In this document: positions 22,564 to 32,261 of the stretch, piece by piece
How positions within the stretch are numbered: the stretch's first letter is position 1
How the letters are laid out: the number at the start of each line of letters is the position of its first letter
Assembly (NCBI GenBank): GCA_964391195.1
Contig: CAYMLG010000013.1
Span: 1-64,000, forward strand
Direction of reading: 5' to 3'
Source: JAAYXE01 sp964391195
GTDB lineage: Bacteria > Chloroflexota > Anaerolineae > Anaerolineales > UBA4823
DNA: 64,000 bases
Notes under the pieces: generated by a model
Databases searched by the model: none
What the model saw: the letters and a program-made list of their open reading frames with translations, nothing else
Told to the model about the DNA's origin: nothing
Position numbers and translations under genes: made by a program

Positions 22564-23940
22564 TTATATTTCTTCGAACCGGGCAGTGAAATGCCGGAGC
22601 AGCTCCGGAGCGTAGGTGAAGCGGTAGCCGCACACCTGGTCGCGCCGGGCAGCAATCTTTTGCAAGGTGTCCACGACGTAATCGAGATGGCTTTGGGTAT
22701 ATACCCGGCGGGGGATGGCCAGACGGACCAACTCGAGGTTGGGGTAGACCATTTCCCCGGTCTCCGGATCGGGGTGGGCGAACATCACCGAGCCAATTTC
22801 AACCGCGCGGATGCCCCCCTGGCGGTACAACTCGACGACCAGGGCCTGGCCGGGAAACTCTTTTTGAGGGATGTGGGGGAACATTTTGCCTGCGTCCACG
22901 TACACCGCATGTCCACCGGGTGGTTCTACAATAGCGATCCCGGATTCCAGCAGGCGTTCGGCCAGGTATTGGACCTGTCCCAGGCGGTAGGCCAGGTATT
23001 CTTCATTCAGGCCTTCGCGCAGGCCGGTGGCCATCGCATCCAGATCGCGCCCGGACAGGCCGCCGTAAGTGGGGAAGCCCTCGCGCAGGATCAGTTCATT
23101 CCTGGCGTTCTGGAACAGTTCCTCGTCATTCATCGCCAGGAACCCACCGATATTGACAATGGCATCCTTCTTGGCGCTCATCGTGGCCCCATCGGCGAGG
23201 GCGAAGATCTCCCTGGCGATCTCCAGGGTGGATTTATTGGCGTAACCGGGCTCGCGCTGTTTGATGAAAAAAGCATTTTCGGCAAACCGGCAGGCATCGA
23301 TAAAGAATGGGATGCCATAGCTCCGGTAAGTCTCGGCGACCTGGCGCAGGTTTTCGAGCGAAACCGGCTGCCCGCCCCCGGCGTTGTTGGTGATGGTGAT
23401 CATCCCCAGGGGGATATTCTCTACGCCCACCTGTTCGATAAAGCGGCGCAGCTTTTGGATATCCATATTCCCTTTGAATGGATGGCGCGCCTGGGGATCT
23501 TGGGCTTCGTCGATGACAAGGTTGGTGGGGAGCCCGCCGCGAGCGCGGATATTCGCCTCGGTGGTGTCGAAGTGCATGTTGGAAGGCACATACTGCCCCG
23601 GCTTGACGAACAGGGCGCTGAGGATATTCTCGGCCGCCCGTCCCTGATGCGTGGGGACAAAAAAGCGGAAGCCGGTAATATCTTGCATGGCTTCCGCTAA
23701 CCGGTAATAAGACCGTGCGCCTGCATAGGATTCATCGCCTGTCATTAATGAAGCCCACTGGTTCTGGCTCATTGCGCCGGTGCCTGAGTCGGTGAGCAGG
23801 TCGATGAATACGTCTTCCGCGGGGAGAGCAAAGACGTTGTACCCCGCGCGGCGCAGGGCTTCTTCTCGCCGCGCTGAGTCGATCAGCCGGATCGGTTCGA
23901 CCATTTTGATCCGAAACGGCTCGGGTGGATAATTGGCCAT
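22564..23940 (-). CDS. tnaA: Tryptophanase (L-tryptophan indole-lyase)
   Basis: The 458-residue PLP enzyme starts MANYPPEPFRIKMVEPI after a strong GGAGG. The PLP lysine is K257 in MSAKKDA, with PTHQGR at 97-101. Tyrosine phenol-lyase is the close relative; here the diagnostic sites are tryptophanase-like: FDTT near 124-127 and isoleucine in VEIGS at 382, where the phenol-lyase has Arg381. The enzyme splits tryptophan to indole, pyruvate and ammonia. An in-frame extension to 23991 is less likely. Confidence 0.9.
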   Translation of the reverse strand: MANYPPEPFRIKMVEPIRLIDSARREEALRRAGYNVFALPAEDVFIDLLTDSGTGAMSQNQWASLMTGDESYAGARSYYRLAEAMQDITGFRFFVPTHQGRAAENILSALFVKPGQYVPSNMHFDTTEANIRARGGLPTNLVIDEAQDPQARHPFKGNMDIQKLRRFIEQVGVENIPLGMITITNNAGGGQPVSLENLRQVAETYRSYGIPFFIDACRFAENAFFIKQREPGYANKSTLEIAREIFALADGATMSAKKDAIVNIGGFLAMNDEELFQNARNELILREGFPTYGGLSGRDLDAMATGLREGLNEEYLAYRLGQVQYLAERLLESGIAIVEPPGGHAVYVDAGKMFPHIPQKEFPGQALVVELYRQGGIRAVEIGSVMFAHPDPETGEMVYPNLELVRLAIPRRVYTQSHLDYVVDTLQKIAARRDQVCGYRFTYAPELLRHFTARFEEI

Positions 23941-24022
23941 GCAGTGCCTCCAATAAGATGATTGAATAGCGGGATCAAATGATGCAGCCAACTTGATCCC
24001 TGTTACAGGGTCCTGAGTACAA

Positions 24023-24051
24023 AGTGTAGCATTTTTTCATCATTTCTCCAA
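24023..24051 (-). promoter_or_regulatory. Promoter of tnaA
   Basis: On the minus strand, TTGGAG (24046-24051) and TACACT (24023-24028) are 17 bases apart. The leader is about 75 nt and contains CCCTG-TTA-CAGGG but no separate tnaC-like leader peptide that I can support. Confidence 0.55.
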
Positions 24052-24097
24052 GAAAGGAAGTCAGTGAAAAGCGGTGATTCCTTTCCTCAAATGTTTG

Positions 24098-24103
24098 TAT
24101 AAT
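24098..24103 (+). promoter_or_regulatory. -10 element for the gene at 24110 (leaderless start)
   Basis: A perfect TATAAT ends only six bases before ATG 24110, so transcription should begin at or within a base or two of the start codon. No Shine-Dalgarno is possible. No clear -35 is present. This fits a leaderless mRNA. Confidence 0.5.
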
Positions 24104-24109
24104 AAGCCC

Positions 24110-24510
24110 ATGACTTTACCCCGAGTAAAACGGATCATCGGTTTGTTCCTGCTGCTGCTTTCCCTGATCCTCCTGGCCTGGGGCTTATGGCCCCTAGGAT
24201 CCGAAGTGCGCACGCTGCCGGTGGCTCCGGANNNNNNNNNNNNNNNNNNNNNNNNNNNNNNNNNNNNNNNNNNNNNNNNNNNNNNNNNNNNNNNNNNNNN
24301 NNNNNNNNNNNNNNNNNNNNNNNNNNNNNNNCCTGGGGCTTATGGCCCCTAGGATCCGAAGTGCGCACGCTGCCGGTGGCTCCGGAAAATATGCAGATCT
24401 CTGAACCCGGCTCCTTCGTGCCATTGGATCCGGGCCCGGTGGGACTCCCCGGCGGCGAGTTCGCCGTTTCTGTGACTATTTCTCCATTGTCTTGGGAGGC
24501 GCCGGGATGA
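24110..24510 (+). CDS. Small membrane-anchored protein of unknown function, split by an assembly gap
   Basis: ATG 24110 opens MTLPRVKRIIGLFLLLLSLI, a basic start and one strong transmembrane helix, then an outward-facing tail. The 100 N in the gene and a 55-base duplication around them are an assembly artefact. Removing 155 bases gives one clean frame of 82 codons ending TGA at 24508-24510, with a tail PVAPENMQISEPGSFVPL and then a beta-like end. The real protein is likely 81 residues. Function is unknown; the next gene overlaps it (ATGA). Confidence 0.7.
24177..24231 (+). repeat. 55-bp duplicate, left side of the gap
   Basis: This 55-base segment, ending at the last base before the Ns, is identical to 24332-24386. 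Its position at both contig ends shows an unmerged overlap rather than a biological repeat. Confidence 0.95.
24232..24331. other. Assembly gap of exactly 100 N
   Basis: A run of 100 N, the conventional length for a gap of unknown size. Flanking identity suggests the true gap size is negative 55 bases. Confidence 0.98.
24332..24386 (+). repeat. 55-bp duplicate, right side of the gap
   Basis: Identical to 24177-24231, starting right after the Ns. See the gap entry. Confidence 0.95.
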
Positions 24511-25283
24511 TGAGATGCTGCACGCGAACAACACCGGCTCGCTTTTCGCAGGTTCGGGTCCTGTGTTTGCTGATCCTGCTGCTGAGCGGCTGCATGGGAG
24601 GGCCAGTTGGATCGGGGGGGAATACCGGAGCGGAGCCGGTGCCCGTAGCGCCTACCCTGATGTTAACCCCAACCCAGCCGCCAGGGGAAGCACCGGGCGT
24701 CCAACCGGAGATGCCCCAGCCTGCAGGCGCAATACCCGAACAGCGGCTGCTCACCCTGGAGTGGCCTCCGCAGGTCCGCGAGGGGGATTCGGAGCGGATT
24801 TACCTGACCCTGGAAGTGGACGAAGCAGGTAGGATCACCCCGGTGGCGAGATCCGAAGGGCATGAGACGCGCGGAGAGCTGGTGGATATTCCGAATTTGT
24901 ATGAAACCCACAGCGTGTTCGCCGATGCCCGCCTGGACCTGGCGGGGGTAGAGATCTCGCCGGGGCCAGAGCAGACCGAAGCCTTACGCCCTGGGCAACC
25001 CCTGATCTTTGGGTGGAACATCCGGCCTGAAGACGTGGGCACGTACCGGGGGACGGTTTGGCTGCACCTGCGGTTTGTGCCCAGGGATCCCGGTGGGCAG
25101 GAGGACAGGATCCTGATCACCGCTCAGGAGATCGAGATCAATGCAGTGAATCTTTTCGGCCTGGGGGGGACACCGGCAAGGTTGTTGGGCGGTGTAGGGG
25201 CGCTGCTGGGATCGATCCTGGGCCTGGATAACGTGCTCTCCTGGGCCGTGGGGGCGATTAAGAAACGAAAACGAACAGACTAG
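24507..25283 (+). CDS. Predicted lipoprotein of unknown function
   Basis: ATG 24507 overlaps the stop of the previous gene. The 258-residue product has a hydrophobic signal with lipobox LLLSGC and lipidated Cys29. A Pro/Gly-rich linker runs to about residue 75, then a beta-rich domain containing EWPPQVREGDSERIYLTLEV and HSVFADARLDLAGVEISPGP. Near the C-terminus, ARLLGGVGALLGSILGL is hydrophobic and is followed by KKRKRTD, like a second membrane anchor. Function unknown. It is paired with the small anchored protein upstream. Confidence 0.75.
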   Translation: MMRCCTRTTPARFSQVRVLCLLILLLSGCMGGPVGSGGNTGAEPVPVAPTLMLTPTQPPGEAPGVQPEMPQPAGAIPEQRLLTLEWPPQVREGDSERIYLTLEVDEAGRITPVARSEGHETRGELVDIPNLYETHSVFADARLDLAGVEISPGPEQTEALRPGQPLIFGWNIRPEDVGTYRGTVWLHLRFVPRDPGGQEDRILITAQEIEINAVNLFGLGGTPARLLGGVGALLGSILGLDNVLSWAVGAIKKRKRTD

Positions 25284-25300
25284 CTGTCGAAGAGGAATAC

Positions 25301-25930
25301 ATGGAGATACTTCGTTTCGTTTTAGGGCCGGTGTTGACCAACAGTTATCTGGTCGCCGATCCGGAGACCGGGGAGGCGGCGGCGATCGACCCCGGATGGG
25401 ATGGGGAAGTGCTGTTGGAGGCTGCACAGAGCCGGGGTTGGCGTATTGCGAATATCTGGCTGACACACGCTCACTTCGACCACTTAGGCGGGGCGGCAGC
25501 GGTGGCAGATGGGTCCAACCCTCCACCGCCGGTGGCGCTGCATCCTGCGGATTATACGCTCTGGCGCGCCCAGGGTGGAGCGCCATTGTTTGGCATACAC
25601 ATCGATCCTGGGCCGGAGCCGACGATCGATCTTCAACACGGGATGATCATGCGGATCGGGAAAAGCCGGCTGGAAGTGCGCCACGCTCCGGGGCATACGC
25701 CAGGGCATGTGATTTTTTACTCCTCTGACGAAGGGGTGTGCTTTTGCGGGGATGTGATCTTCCAGGGGAGCATCGGGCGGACGGATCTCCCCGGCGGGGA
25801 TTACGGTTTGCTGATGCGAAGCATCCGCGAGCAAGTGCTGACTCTGCCCGATGAAACCCGCCTGTTATCCGGGCATGGGGAAGAGACAACCGTGGGGATC
25901 GAGCGGAGGTCGAACCCGTTCCTGGTATAG
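25301..25930 (+). CDS. MBL-fold metallo-hydrolase, glyoxalase II-like
   Basis: The 209-residue protein has the metal motif THAHFDH (H56, H58, D60, H61), the histidine in HAPGHTPGH, the aspartate in CFCGDVIFQGSIGRTDLPGGD and the final SGHGEETTVGIERRSNPFL, which matches the YcbL/YqgX group of the MBL family. It is soluble. Likely a thioester or glyoxal-derived hydrolase, but substrate is unknown. It follows the lipoprotein after 17 nt, perhaps in one operon. Confidence 0.9.
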   Translation: MEILRFVLGPVLTNSYLVADPETGEAAAIDPGWDGEVLLEAAQSRGWRIANIWLTHAHFDHLGGAAAVADGSNPPPPVALHPADYTLWRAQGGAPLFGIHIDPGPEPTIDLQHGMIMRIGKSRLEVRHAPGHTPGHVIFYSSDEGVCFCGDVIFQGSIGRTDLPGGDYGLLMRSIREQVLTLPDETRLLSGHGEETTVGIERRSNPFLV

Positions 25931-25938
25931 AACGGACA

Positions 25939-25985
25939 GATCCATCAAAAAAGCTCCTGCACGACAGGAGCTTTTTTGATGGATC
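25939..25985. terminator. Bidirectional terminator between the MBL gene and rny
   Basis: A perfect 21-bp stem (25939-25959 with 25965-25985) and a five-base loop. The core GCTCCTG-cacga-CAGGAGC is followed by TTTTTT on the plus strand and, symmetrically, on the minus strand. It stops both converging genes. Confidence 0.95.
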
Positions 25986-26019
25986 AGAGCAAATTATCTG
26001 GATGATGAACCGGAGCGAG

Positions 26020-27558
<1,539 letters not shown>

Positions 27559-27567
27559 AGAAGTACC

Positions 27568-28233
27568 TCATTCGTCTTCATCAAAGTCGTACGATCCTTG
27601 ATCCGGATCGCCGGCGTGTAATTGAGCCCACACGCGGGCCGTAACCGGTTGGCTGACCTCATAGTTGAAGCCACGCCGGGCGAGAAAGCCATACATTTTC
27701 TGGCGAAAATCCTGCCATTCCAGGTGGCGCAGTTTCTGGGCGTGCCGGGAGGCCGCCTCGAAGGCCAGTTCTTCGTCGTTGACACCGGCAACCGCATGCT
27801 GAATTACATCTTCGCTCAAGCCGCGCTGTTTGAGCTCATAGGCCAGCGCGCGGCGGCTGCGGGGCCGCAGTTCGTTGCGGTTTTCCACCCACAGCTCGGC
27901 GAAGCGGGCATCGTCCACCAGCCCGGCTTTTCCCAACCGCTCCATCACCTCGGCGATGATCTCCTCCGGAACCTTGTGCTTTTCCAGGTTCTGGCGGATC
28001 TCGCTCTCCGTCCGGGGACGGTAGTTGAGAAAGTTGAGCGCCTGTTGGTAAGCGGTCTCGCGCGCGTCTGCGGCGAGCAGCTCGGCAATCTTCTCGTCAG
28101 AAATTTCCTGGCCTACTTGCAGCCAGGCGGCCACAATCCGTGCCAGCCCAAAAGCAAACTCGCCATCCAAAAACACATTGACTCGCTGGCGGTTACGCTT
28201 CTGCAAGGTTAGGGCCGTGATCTTTCGCACCAT
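27568..28233 (-). CDS. recX: Regulatory protein RecX
   Basis: ATG 28233 gives 221 residues made of RecX triple-helix repeats: LTLQKRNRQRVNVFLDGEFAFGL, then YQQALNFLNYRPRTESEIRQNLEK, EVMERLGKAGLVDDARFAELWVENR and RRALAYELKQRGL. RecX binds and inhibits RecA filaments. It follows the recA-like gene on the same strand but after 480 bp. The tail is acidic (DPDQGSYDFDEDE). No strong Shine-Dalgarno is visible. Confidence 0.9.
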   Translation of the reverse strand: MVRKITALTLQKRNRQRVNVFLDGEFAFGLARIVAAWLQVGQEISDEKIAELLAADARETAYQQALNFLNYRPRTESEIRQNLEKHKVPEEIIAEVMERLGKAGLVDDARFAELWVENRNELRPRSRRALAYELKQRGLSEDVIQHAVAGVNDEELAFEAASRHAQKLRHLEWQDFRQKMYGFLARRGFNYEVSQPVTARVWAQLHAGDPDQGSYDFDEDE

Positions 28234-28713
28234 TCCAGTTATCCAGTTAATTCCCGAACACTGCGGCGGGGGGCCGAACAGGTTTCGGTGCATTAAGACA
28301 AAAAGCACGCAGCAATGTCCTGTCTTCACAGGCCACGGCTGGGTGCTCTTGAACGCTGACGATCTCAGTTGTAGTCGGGTGCTTGTTACCAAGCAAGCAT
28401 ATCGGCCAGGGGATATAGTATTACAATCGCATCTGGGCGATGCGGTCCCTCACCCATAGCCAAAAACTCGTTTGTGATGCAGTTGTCTCGGATAGACCAA
28501 AAAGCGGCCCACCTGCACTCATTGGTTCACCGAAAGTCGACTTACCCAATGTCAGCCCAGATCTCACATGAAGGCTGATCCACACACCACTACACGCGCT
28601 TCTCTGAGATCAGTTGTCGAACGAGCGCCGCTCAAACCGGGAGCGACGGTCAGCAAAGCCGTGGCGCGCCAATAACGAAAAAGAAGCAAAATAAAACGGC
28701 GCAGCTTGTTTGG
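28234..28713. other. 480-bp spacer between recA-like and recX, no gene seen
   Basis: No credible coding frame was found on either strand. A short hairpin with a GNRA-type loop, GCTTG-GTAA-CAAGC when read on the minus strand, lies at 28381-28394. Its length is unusual between recA and recX and it may hold a recX promoter or a decayed insert. I see no tRNA, repeat or terminator in it. Confidence 0.5.
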
Positions 28714-29655
28714 CTATAAATCAACCGGTCTCGCCGCGGGCGAGAGCGCCTCCTCGCAGATCGCCCGCTCAATCTCCTCTACTAGTAGAGGGGCCTGGCT
28801 CAATGTCTGGCACTGTTGTTCAGTTCCTTCTCCCAAGCAAAGATTACCGTAATAATAAGCAGAGCCTAGTTTCCGAATCACGTTAAGTTGACTGGCCAGG
28901 TCTAAGATTTCACCGGTTTTACAGATACCCTGATTATACATTATCTCGACTGCAATTGTGTGGCAACTCAGACCGAATTTATTCTTTATTATCTTAATTC
29001 GGACCCGAACGCCACAAAACTGGCCGTTTTTCCGCAGTCGCGATTCCGTTTCGAGCTCGAGGCGGATGCCGGCATGGAGTTTGATCGGCAGTCCGGCGGT
29101 GGTCTCAGGGCCAGAAGCCGCCAGCGGGCTTTCCTGCGGGCGAGGTCTATAGCGCAGTTGGTTGGTGAATACAATCACCGCTTCGTTTATGCGGGCTGCG
29201 CGCAGCAGGGCGGGTAAGGCCAGCATGAGCGAGCGGTCTACCCGCTCCACACCGGAGGCAGCCATGCGGCTCTGCGCTTCATCCCGTGGGGCGAGGGCAG
29301 TGAGCGAGTCGACAGCGAGGGCAGCAACAGCGCCACTGTCCAACAGCCGTCTGGCCATATCCAACGCTTGTTCGAGATCCTCGGGCTGGCAGACGATCAA
29401 TTGCCCAATATCGATCCCACAGCGAGCGGCATACGCCGGGTTCAGCGCACCCTCGGCATCGATGAAAGCTGCCGCTCGGCCAGTTTTCTGCCCACCGGCG
29501 AGGATCGATTGGCAAAGCGTTGTTTTCCCGCTCCCCGGCGGGCCGTAGATTTCGCACAGAGTCCCGAACGGGAGCCCGCCCGTCCCCAGGGCCAGATCCA
29601 GGCGCAGCGACCCGGAAGGGATTACCTGTGGAGACCGACCAGGTTGTCCAGTCAT
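28714..29655 (-). CDS. RecA-like recombinase, divergent and N-terminally short
   Basis: The 313-residue protein aligns with RecA from about E. coli residue 45: SGSLRLDLALGTGGLP, Walker A GPPGSGKT (38-45; RecA has GPESSGKT), E68 in IDAEGA, Walker B AVDS with D116, NQLR at 165, and PETTAG in loop L2. The N-terminal helix used for filament contacts is absent; an in-frame stop lies just upstream of ATG 29655. F217 of the RecA LKFYASVR segment is Leu here. It sits before recX and rny, the usual recA position. Confidence 0.8.
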   Translation of the reverse strand: MTGQPGRSPQVIPSGSLRLDLALGTGGLPFGTLCEIYGPPGSGKTTLCQSILAGGQKTGRAAAFIDAEGALNPAYAARCGIDIGQLIVCQPEDLEQALDMARRLLDSGAVAALAVDSLTALAPRDEAQSRMAASGVERVDRSLMLALPALLRAARINEAVIVFTNQLRYRPRPQESPLAASGPETTAGLPIKLHAGIRLELETESRLRKNGQFCGVRVRIKIIKNKFGLSCHTIAVEIMYNQGICKTGEILDLASQLNVIRKLGSAYYYGNLCLGEGTEQQCQTLSQAPLLVEEIERAICEEALSPAARPVDL

Positions 29656-29662
29656 ACAGATG

Positions 29663-29691
29663 AGTTTACATTAGAGCACTTAAGTTGACAA
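29663..29691 (-). promoter_or_regulatory. Promoter of the recA-like gene
   Basis: On the minus strand, TTGTCA (29686-29691) and TAAACT (29663-29668) are 17 bases apart. Transcription would start at about 29656-29658, essentially at ATG 29655, so the mRNA is probably leaderless; no Shine-Dalgarno is present. No obvious SOS box was recognised. Confidence 0.55.
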
Positions 29692-29889
29692 GATGGGAGA
29701 CGGAAGATTCGTCACTTTTGTGAACTGTTGCGGCGAAAAAAGATTCCTCAAAGTTGGCTGTGGTAACAGGCAAGATATCCGTCAGAAAGGTGACAAAAGC
29801 AACTGTTCGCAAAGCGTGAATTATGACATGATTTATCCACGTGAGGAATCCGGTTCAGTTTCGGATTACTGGAAGGAAAGGAGAGCCAT

Positions 29890-32148
29890 ATGAGCAAAAT
29901 AACTCGTGAAGATGCATTGGAGTATCATCGTCTTGGTGGGAGGCCAGGAAAAGTAGCTATACAGCCCACCAAGCCGATGGCAACCCAACGTGATTTGGGA
30001 TTGGCATATACCCCGGGTGTGGCAGTCCCGGTCCTGGAAATCGAGAAGGACCCAAACTGCGCCTATGAATATACATCGAAGGGTAACCTGGTTGCAGTGG
30101 TTTCGAATGGGACGGCCATCCTTGGTCTGGGAGATCGGGGCGCCCTGGCTTCCAAGCCGGTTATGGAGGGCAAAGGAGTCCTGTTCAAGAAATTTGCCGA
30201 TGTCGATGTGTTCGATATCGAGGTTAACTCACACGATCCGGATACGATTATCCAGGTAGTCGCGGCCATCGCTCCGACCTTTGGCGGGATCAATCTGGAG
30301 GATATCAAAGCCCCAGAGTGTTTCTATATCGAAGAGACGCTCAAAGAGATGCTGGATATCCCGGTGTTCCACGACGATCAGCACGGCACGGCGATCATTT
30401 CAGGCGCAGCGCTGCTGAACGGGTTGGAGCTGGTCGGAAAACCGGTTAGCGAGGCCAGGATCACGATTTCTGGGGCTGGCGCTTCGGCGATCTCTTGCGC
30501 AGAGTTGATGGTCCGGCTGGGGGCGCGCCGCGAAAATATTCTGCTCGTGGATTCGCGCGGTGTTGTCTATCAGGGCCGCTCGGCAGGGATGAATAAATAC
30601 AAAGAGCGCTTCGCCCAGGATACCGATGCCCGCACGTTGGAAGATGCAGTGCGCGGGGCCGACGTGTTCTACGGGCTATCGGTCGCCGATATCCTCACCC
30701 CTGAGATGGTCAAGACCATGGCCGAGTGCCCGCTCATTTTTGCGATGGCGAATCCCGATCCGGAGATTCGCTACGAAGTGGCGCGAGAAGCTCGCCCAGA
30801 TGCAATTGTTGCTACCGGACGTTCAGATTATCCCAACCAGATTAACAACGTGCTCGGCTTTCCTTTCATCTTCCGCGGCGCGTTGGATGTGCGCGCAAAA
30901 GCAATTAACGATGAAATGAAGGTGGCTGCCTCCCTGGCATTGGCGGCCCTGGCGAAAGAGGATGTGCCCGACAGCGTGCTGCGAGCTTATGGCCTGGACA
31001 GCTTGAAGTTCGGCCCGGATTACATTCTTCCCAAGCCGTTGGACCCGCGCGTGCTGCTGTGGGAATCGCCGGCGGTGGCGAAAGCCGCGATGGAGACCGG
31101 CGTTGCCCGGGTGAGGATCGATATCGATGAATACCGCGAGCAGTTGGCCTGGCGCCAGGGGATGGGGGAGCAGGTCCGCTATTTCATCCTTCACAAAGCC
31201 CAGGCTTGCCCGGAACGCAAGCGGATTGTGTTCGCCGAGGGCGAGGAGAGCAAGATCATTCGCGCCGCAGCGTATATCGATCATGAAGGGATTGGAACGC
31301 CGGTGCTGGTTGGGCGTAAGGATGTGATCCAGGAGCGGCTGCAAACCCTTGGGCTGAACGGAGATTTGGAGGTCGTTGACCCGGAGTGTTTCGAGCACAA
31401 GGAAGCGTACGCGCAGGCATTCTATCAATTACGCCAGCGCAAAGGAGTGACGCTGAAAGATGCGCGCAAACAGGTCCTGGATCCGAATATCTTCACCCAG
31501 ATGATGGTGAAGATGGGCCATGCCGATGCCGCCATCTCGGGATTGACTTACGACTATCCGGAGGTCATCCGCCCGGCTCTGCAAATCCATCACACCCAGG
31601 AGGGAGTCAGGCGAGCGGCGGGCGTGTACATTATCATCGTAAACAACCGCACGTATCTGTTCACCGATGCCACGGTAAATATCGACCCGAGCGCTGAAGA
31701 CCTGGCGGATATCGCCTGCCTGTCTGCCGATTTTGCCCGGAAACTGGGGATGGATCCCCGGGTGGCGCTGCTTTCCTTCTCGAATTTTGGCAGCACCCCC
31801 CACCCCTTCTCGGATAAAGTGCGTAGAGCGGTCGAGATGATCAAGAGCCGCTGTCCAGACTTTGCCGTGGATGGGGAGATGCAGGCGGATACTGCGGTGG
31901 TGAGTGACATTATCGACCAGCGCTACCCGTTCAGCGAGGTGAAGGACGCCAACGTTCTGGTTTTCCCTTCCCTCGAAGCTGCAAATATCGCCTACAAGCT
32001 GTTGGCCCGCCTGGGGAATGCCCAGACGATTGGACCCATCCTGCTGGGCATGGGCGCGCCGGTTCACGTGCTGCAAACCGGAGATGAAGTGCGAGATATC
32101 GTTGATATCGCCGCCCTGGCGGTGATCGATGCCATGTCGCGCGACTGA
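29890..32148 (+). CDS. maeB: NADP-dependent malic enzyme with phosphotransacetylase-like domain
   Basis: The 752-residue protein has a malic enzyme domain (residues 1-430: LGLAYTPGVAVPVLEI, FHDDQHGTAIISGAALLNGL, VRLGARRENILLVDSRGV) and a C-terminal phosphate acetyl/butyryltransferase-like domain (about 440-752: IVFAEGEESKIIRAA, MGHADAAISGL). This matches MaeB length (about 759). It converts malate to pyruvate with NADP reduction; the PTA-like part is usually regulatory. GGAGAG precedes ATG 29890. Confidence 0.96.
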   Translation: MSKITREDALEYHRLGGRPGKVAIQPTKPMATQRDLGLAYTPGVAVPVLEIEKDPNCAYEYTSKGNLVAVVSNGTAILGLGDRGALASKPVMEGKGVLFKKFADVDVFDIEVNSHDPDTIIQVVAAIAPTFGGINLEDIKAPECFYIEETLKEMLDIPVFHDDQHGTAIISGAALLNGLELVGKPVSEARITISGAGASAISCAELMVRLGARRENILLVDSRGVVYQGRSAGMNKYKERFAQDTDARTLEDAVRGADVFYGLSVADILTPEMVKTMAECPLIFAMANPDPEIRYEVAREARPDAIVATGRSDYPNQINNVLGFPFIFRGALDVRAKAINDEMKVAASLALAALAKEDVPDSVLRAYGLDSLKFGPDYILPKPLDPRVLLWESPAVAKAAMETGVARVRIDIDEYREQLAWRQGMGEQVRYFILHKAQACPERKRIVFAEGEESKIIRAAAYIDHEGIGTPVLVGRKDVIQERLQTLGLNGDLEVVDPECFEHKEAYAQAFYQLRQRKGVTLKDARKQVLDPNIFTQMMVKMGHADAAISGLTYDYPEVIRPALQIHHTQEGVRRAAGVYIIIVNNRTYLFTDATVNIDPSAEDLADIACLSADFARKLGMDPRVALLSFSNFGSTPHPFSDKVRRAVEMIKSRCPDFAVDGEMQADTAVVSDIIDQRYPFSEVKDANVLVFPSLEAANIAYKLLARLGNAQTIGPILLGMGAPVHVLQTGDEVRDIVDIAALAVIDAMSRD

Positions 32149-32209
32149 CCGAACACGTTTACCATTTCATGAATGCGACAGGGCGGGTCCTGGACCCGCC
32201 CTGTTCGGT
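32148..32209 (+). terminator. Terminator-like folded region after maeB
   Basis: CAGGGCGGG (32179-32187) pairs with CCCGCCCTG (32195-32203), extended by TCC/GGA. ACCGAACA (32148-32155) and TGTTCGGT (32202-32209) could close an outer stem. Only a weak T content follows, so termination is probable but not canonical. Confidence 0.55.
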
Positions 32210-32261
32210 TAAAGAGTATGGTAGGATATTCGGGTTCGATCATATTGTTATGGAGGAATGA

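Noticed and set aside
22558..23700. Long plus-strand open frame of about 380 codons
   Set aside because: It lies wholly antisense to the certain tryptophanase gene and has no family features; GC-rich genes commonly leave such antisense frames.
23940..24015. tnaC-type leader peptide before tryptophanase
   Set aside because: The leader is about 75 nt and its only Trp-containing frame runs directly into tnaA in frame, without a separate stop.
24177..24386. True direct repeat around the gap
   Set aside because: Identity ends exactly at the Ns on both sides and collapsing restores a gene, so it is an assembly overlap.
29693..29893. 66-codon frame before maeB
   Set aside because: It has no family features and overlaps the maeB start; more likely the maeB leader.
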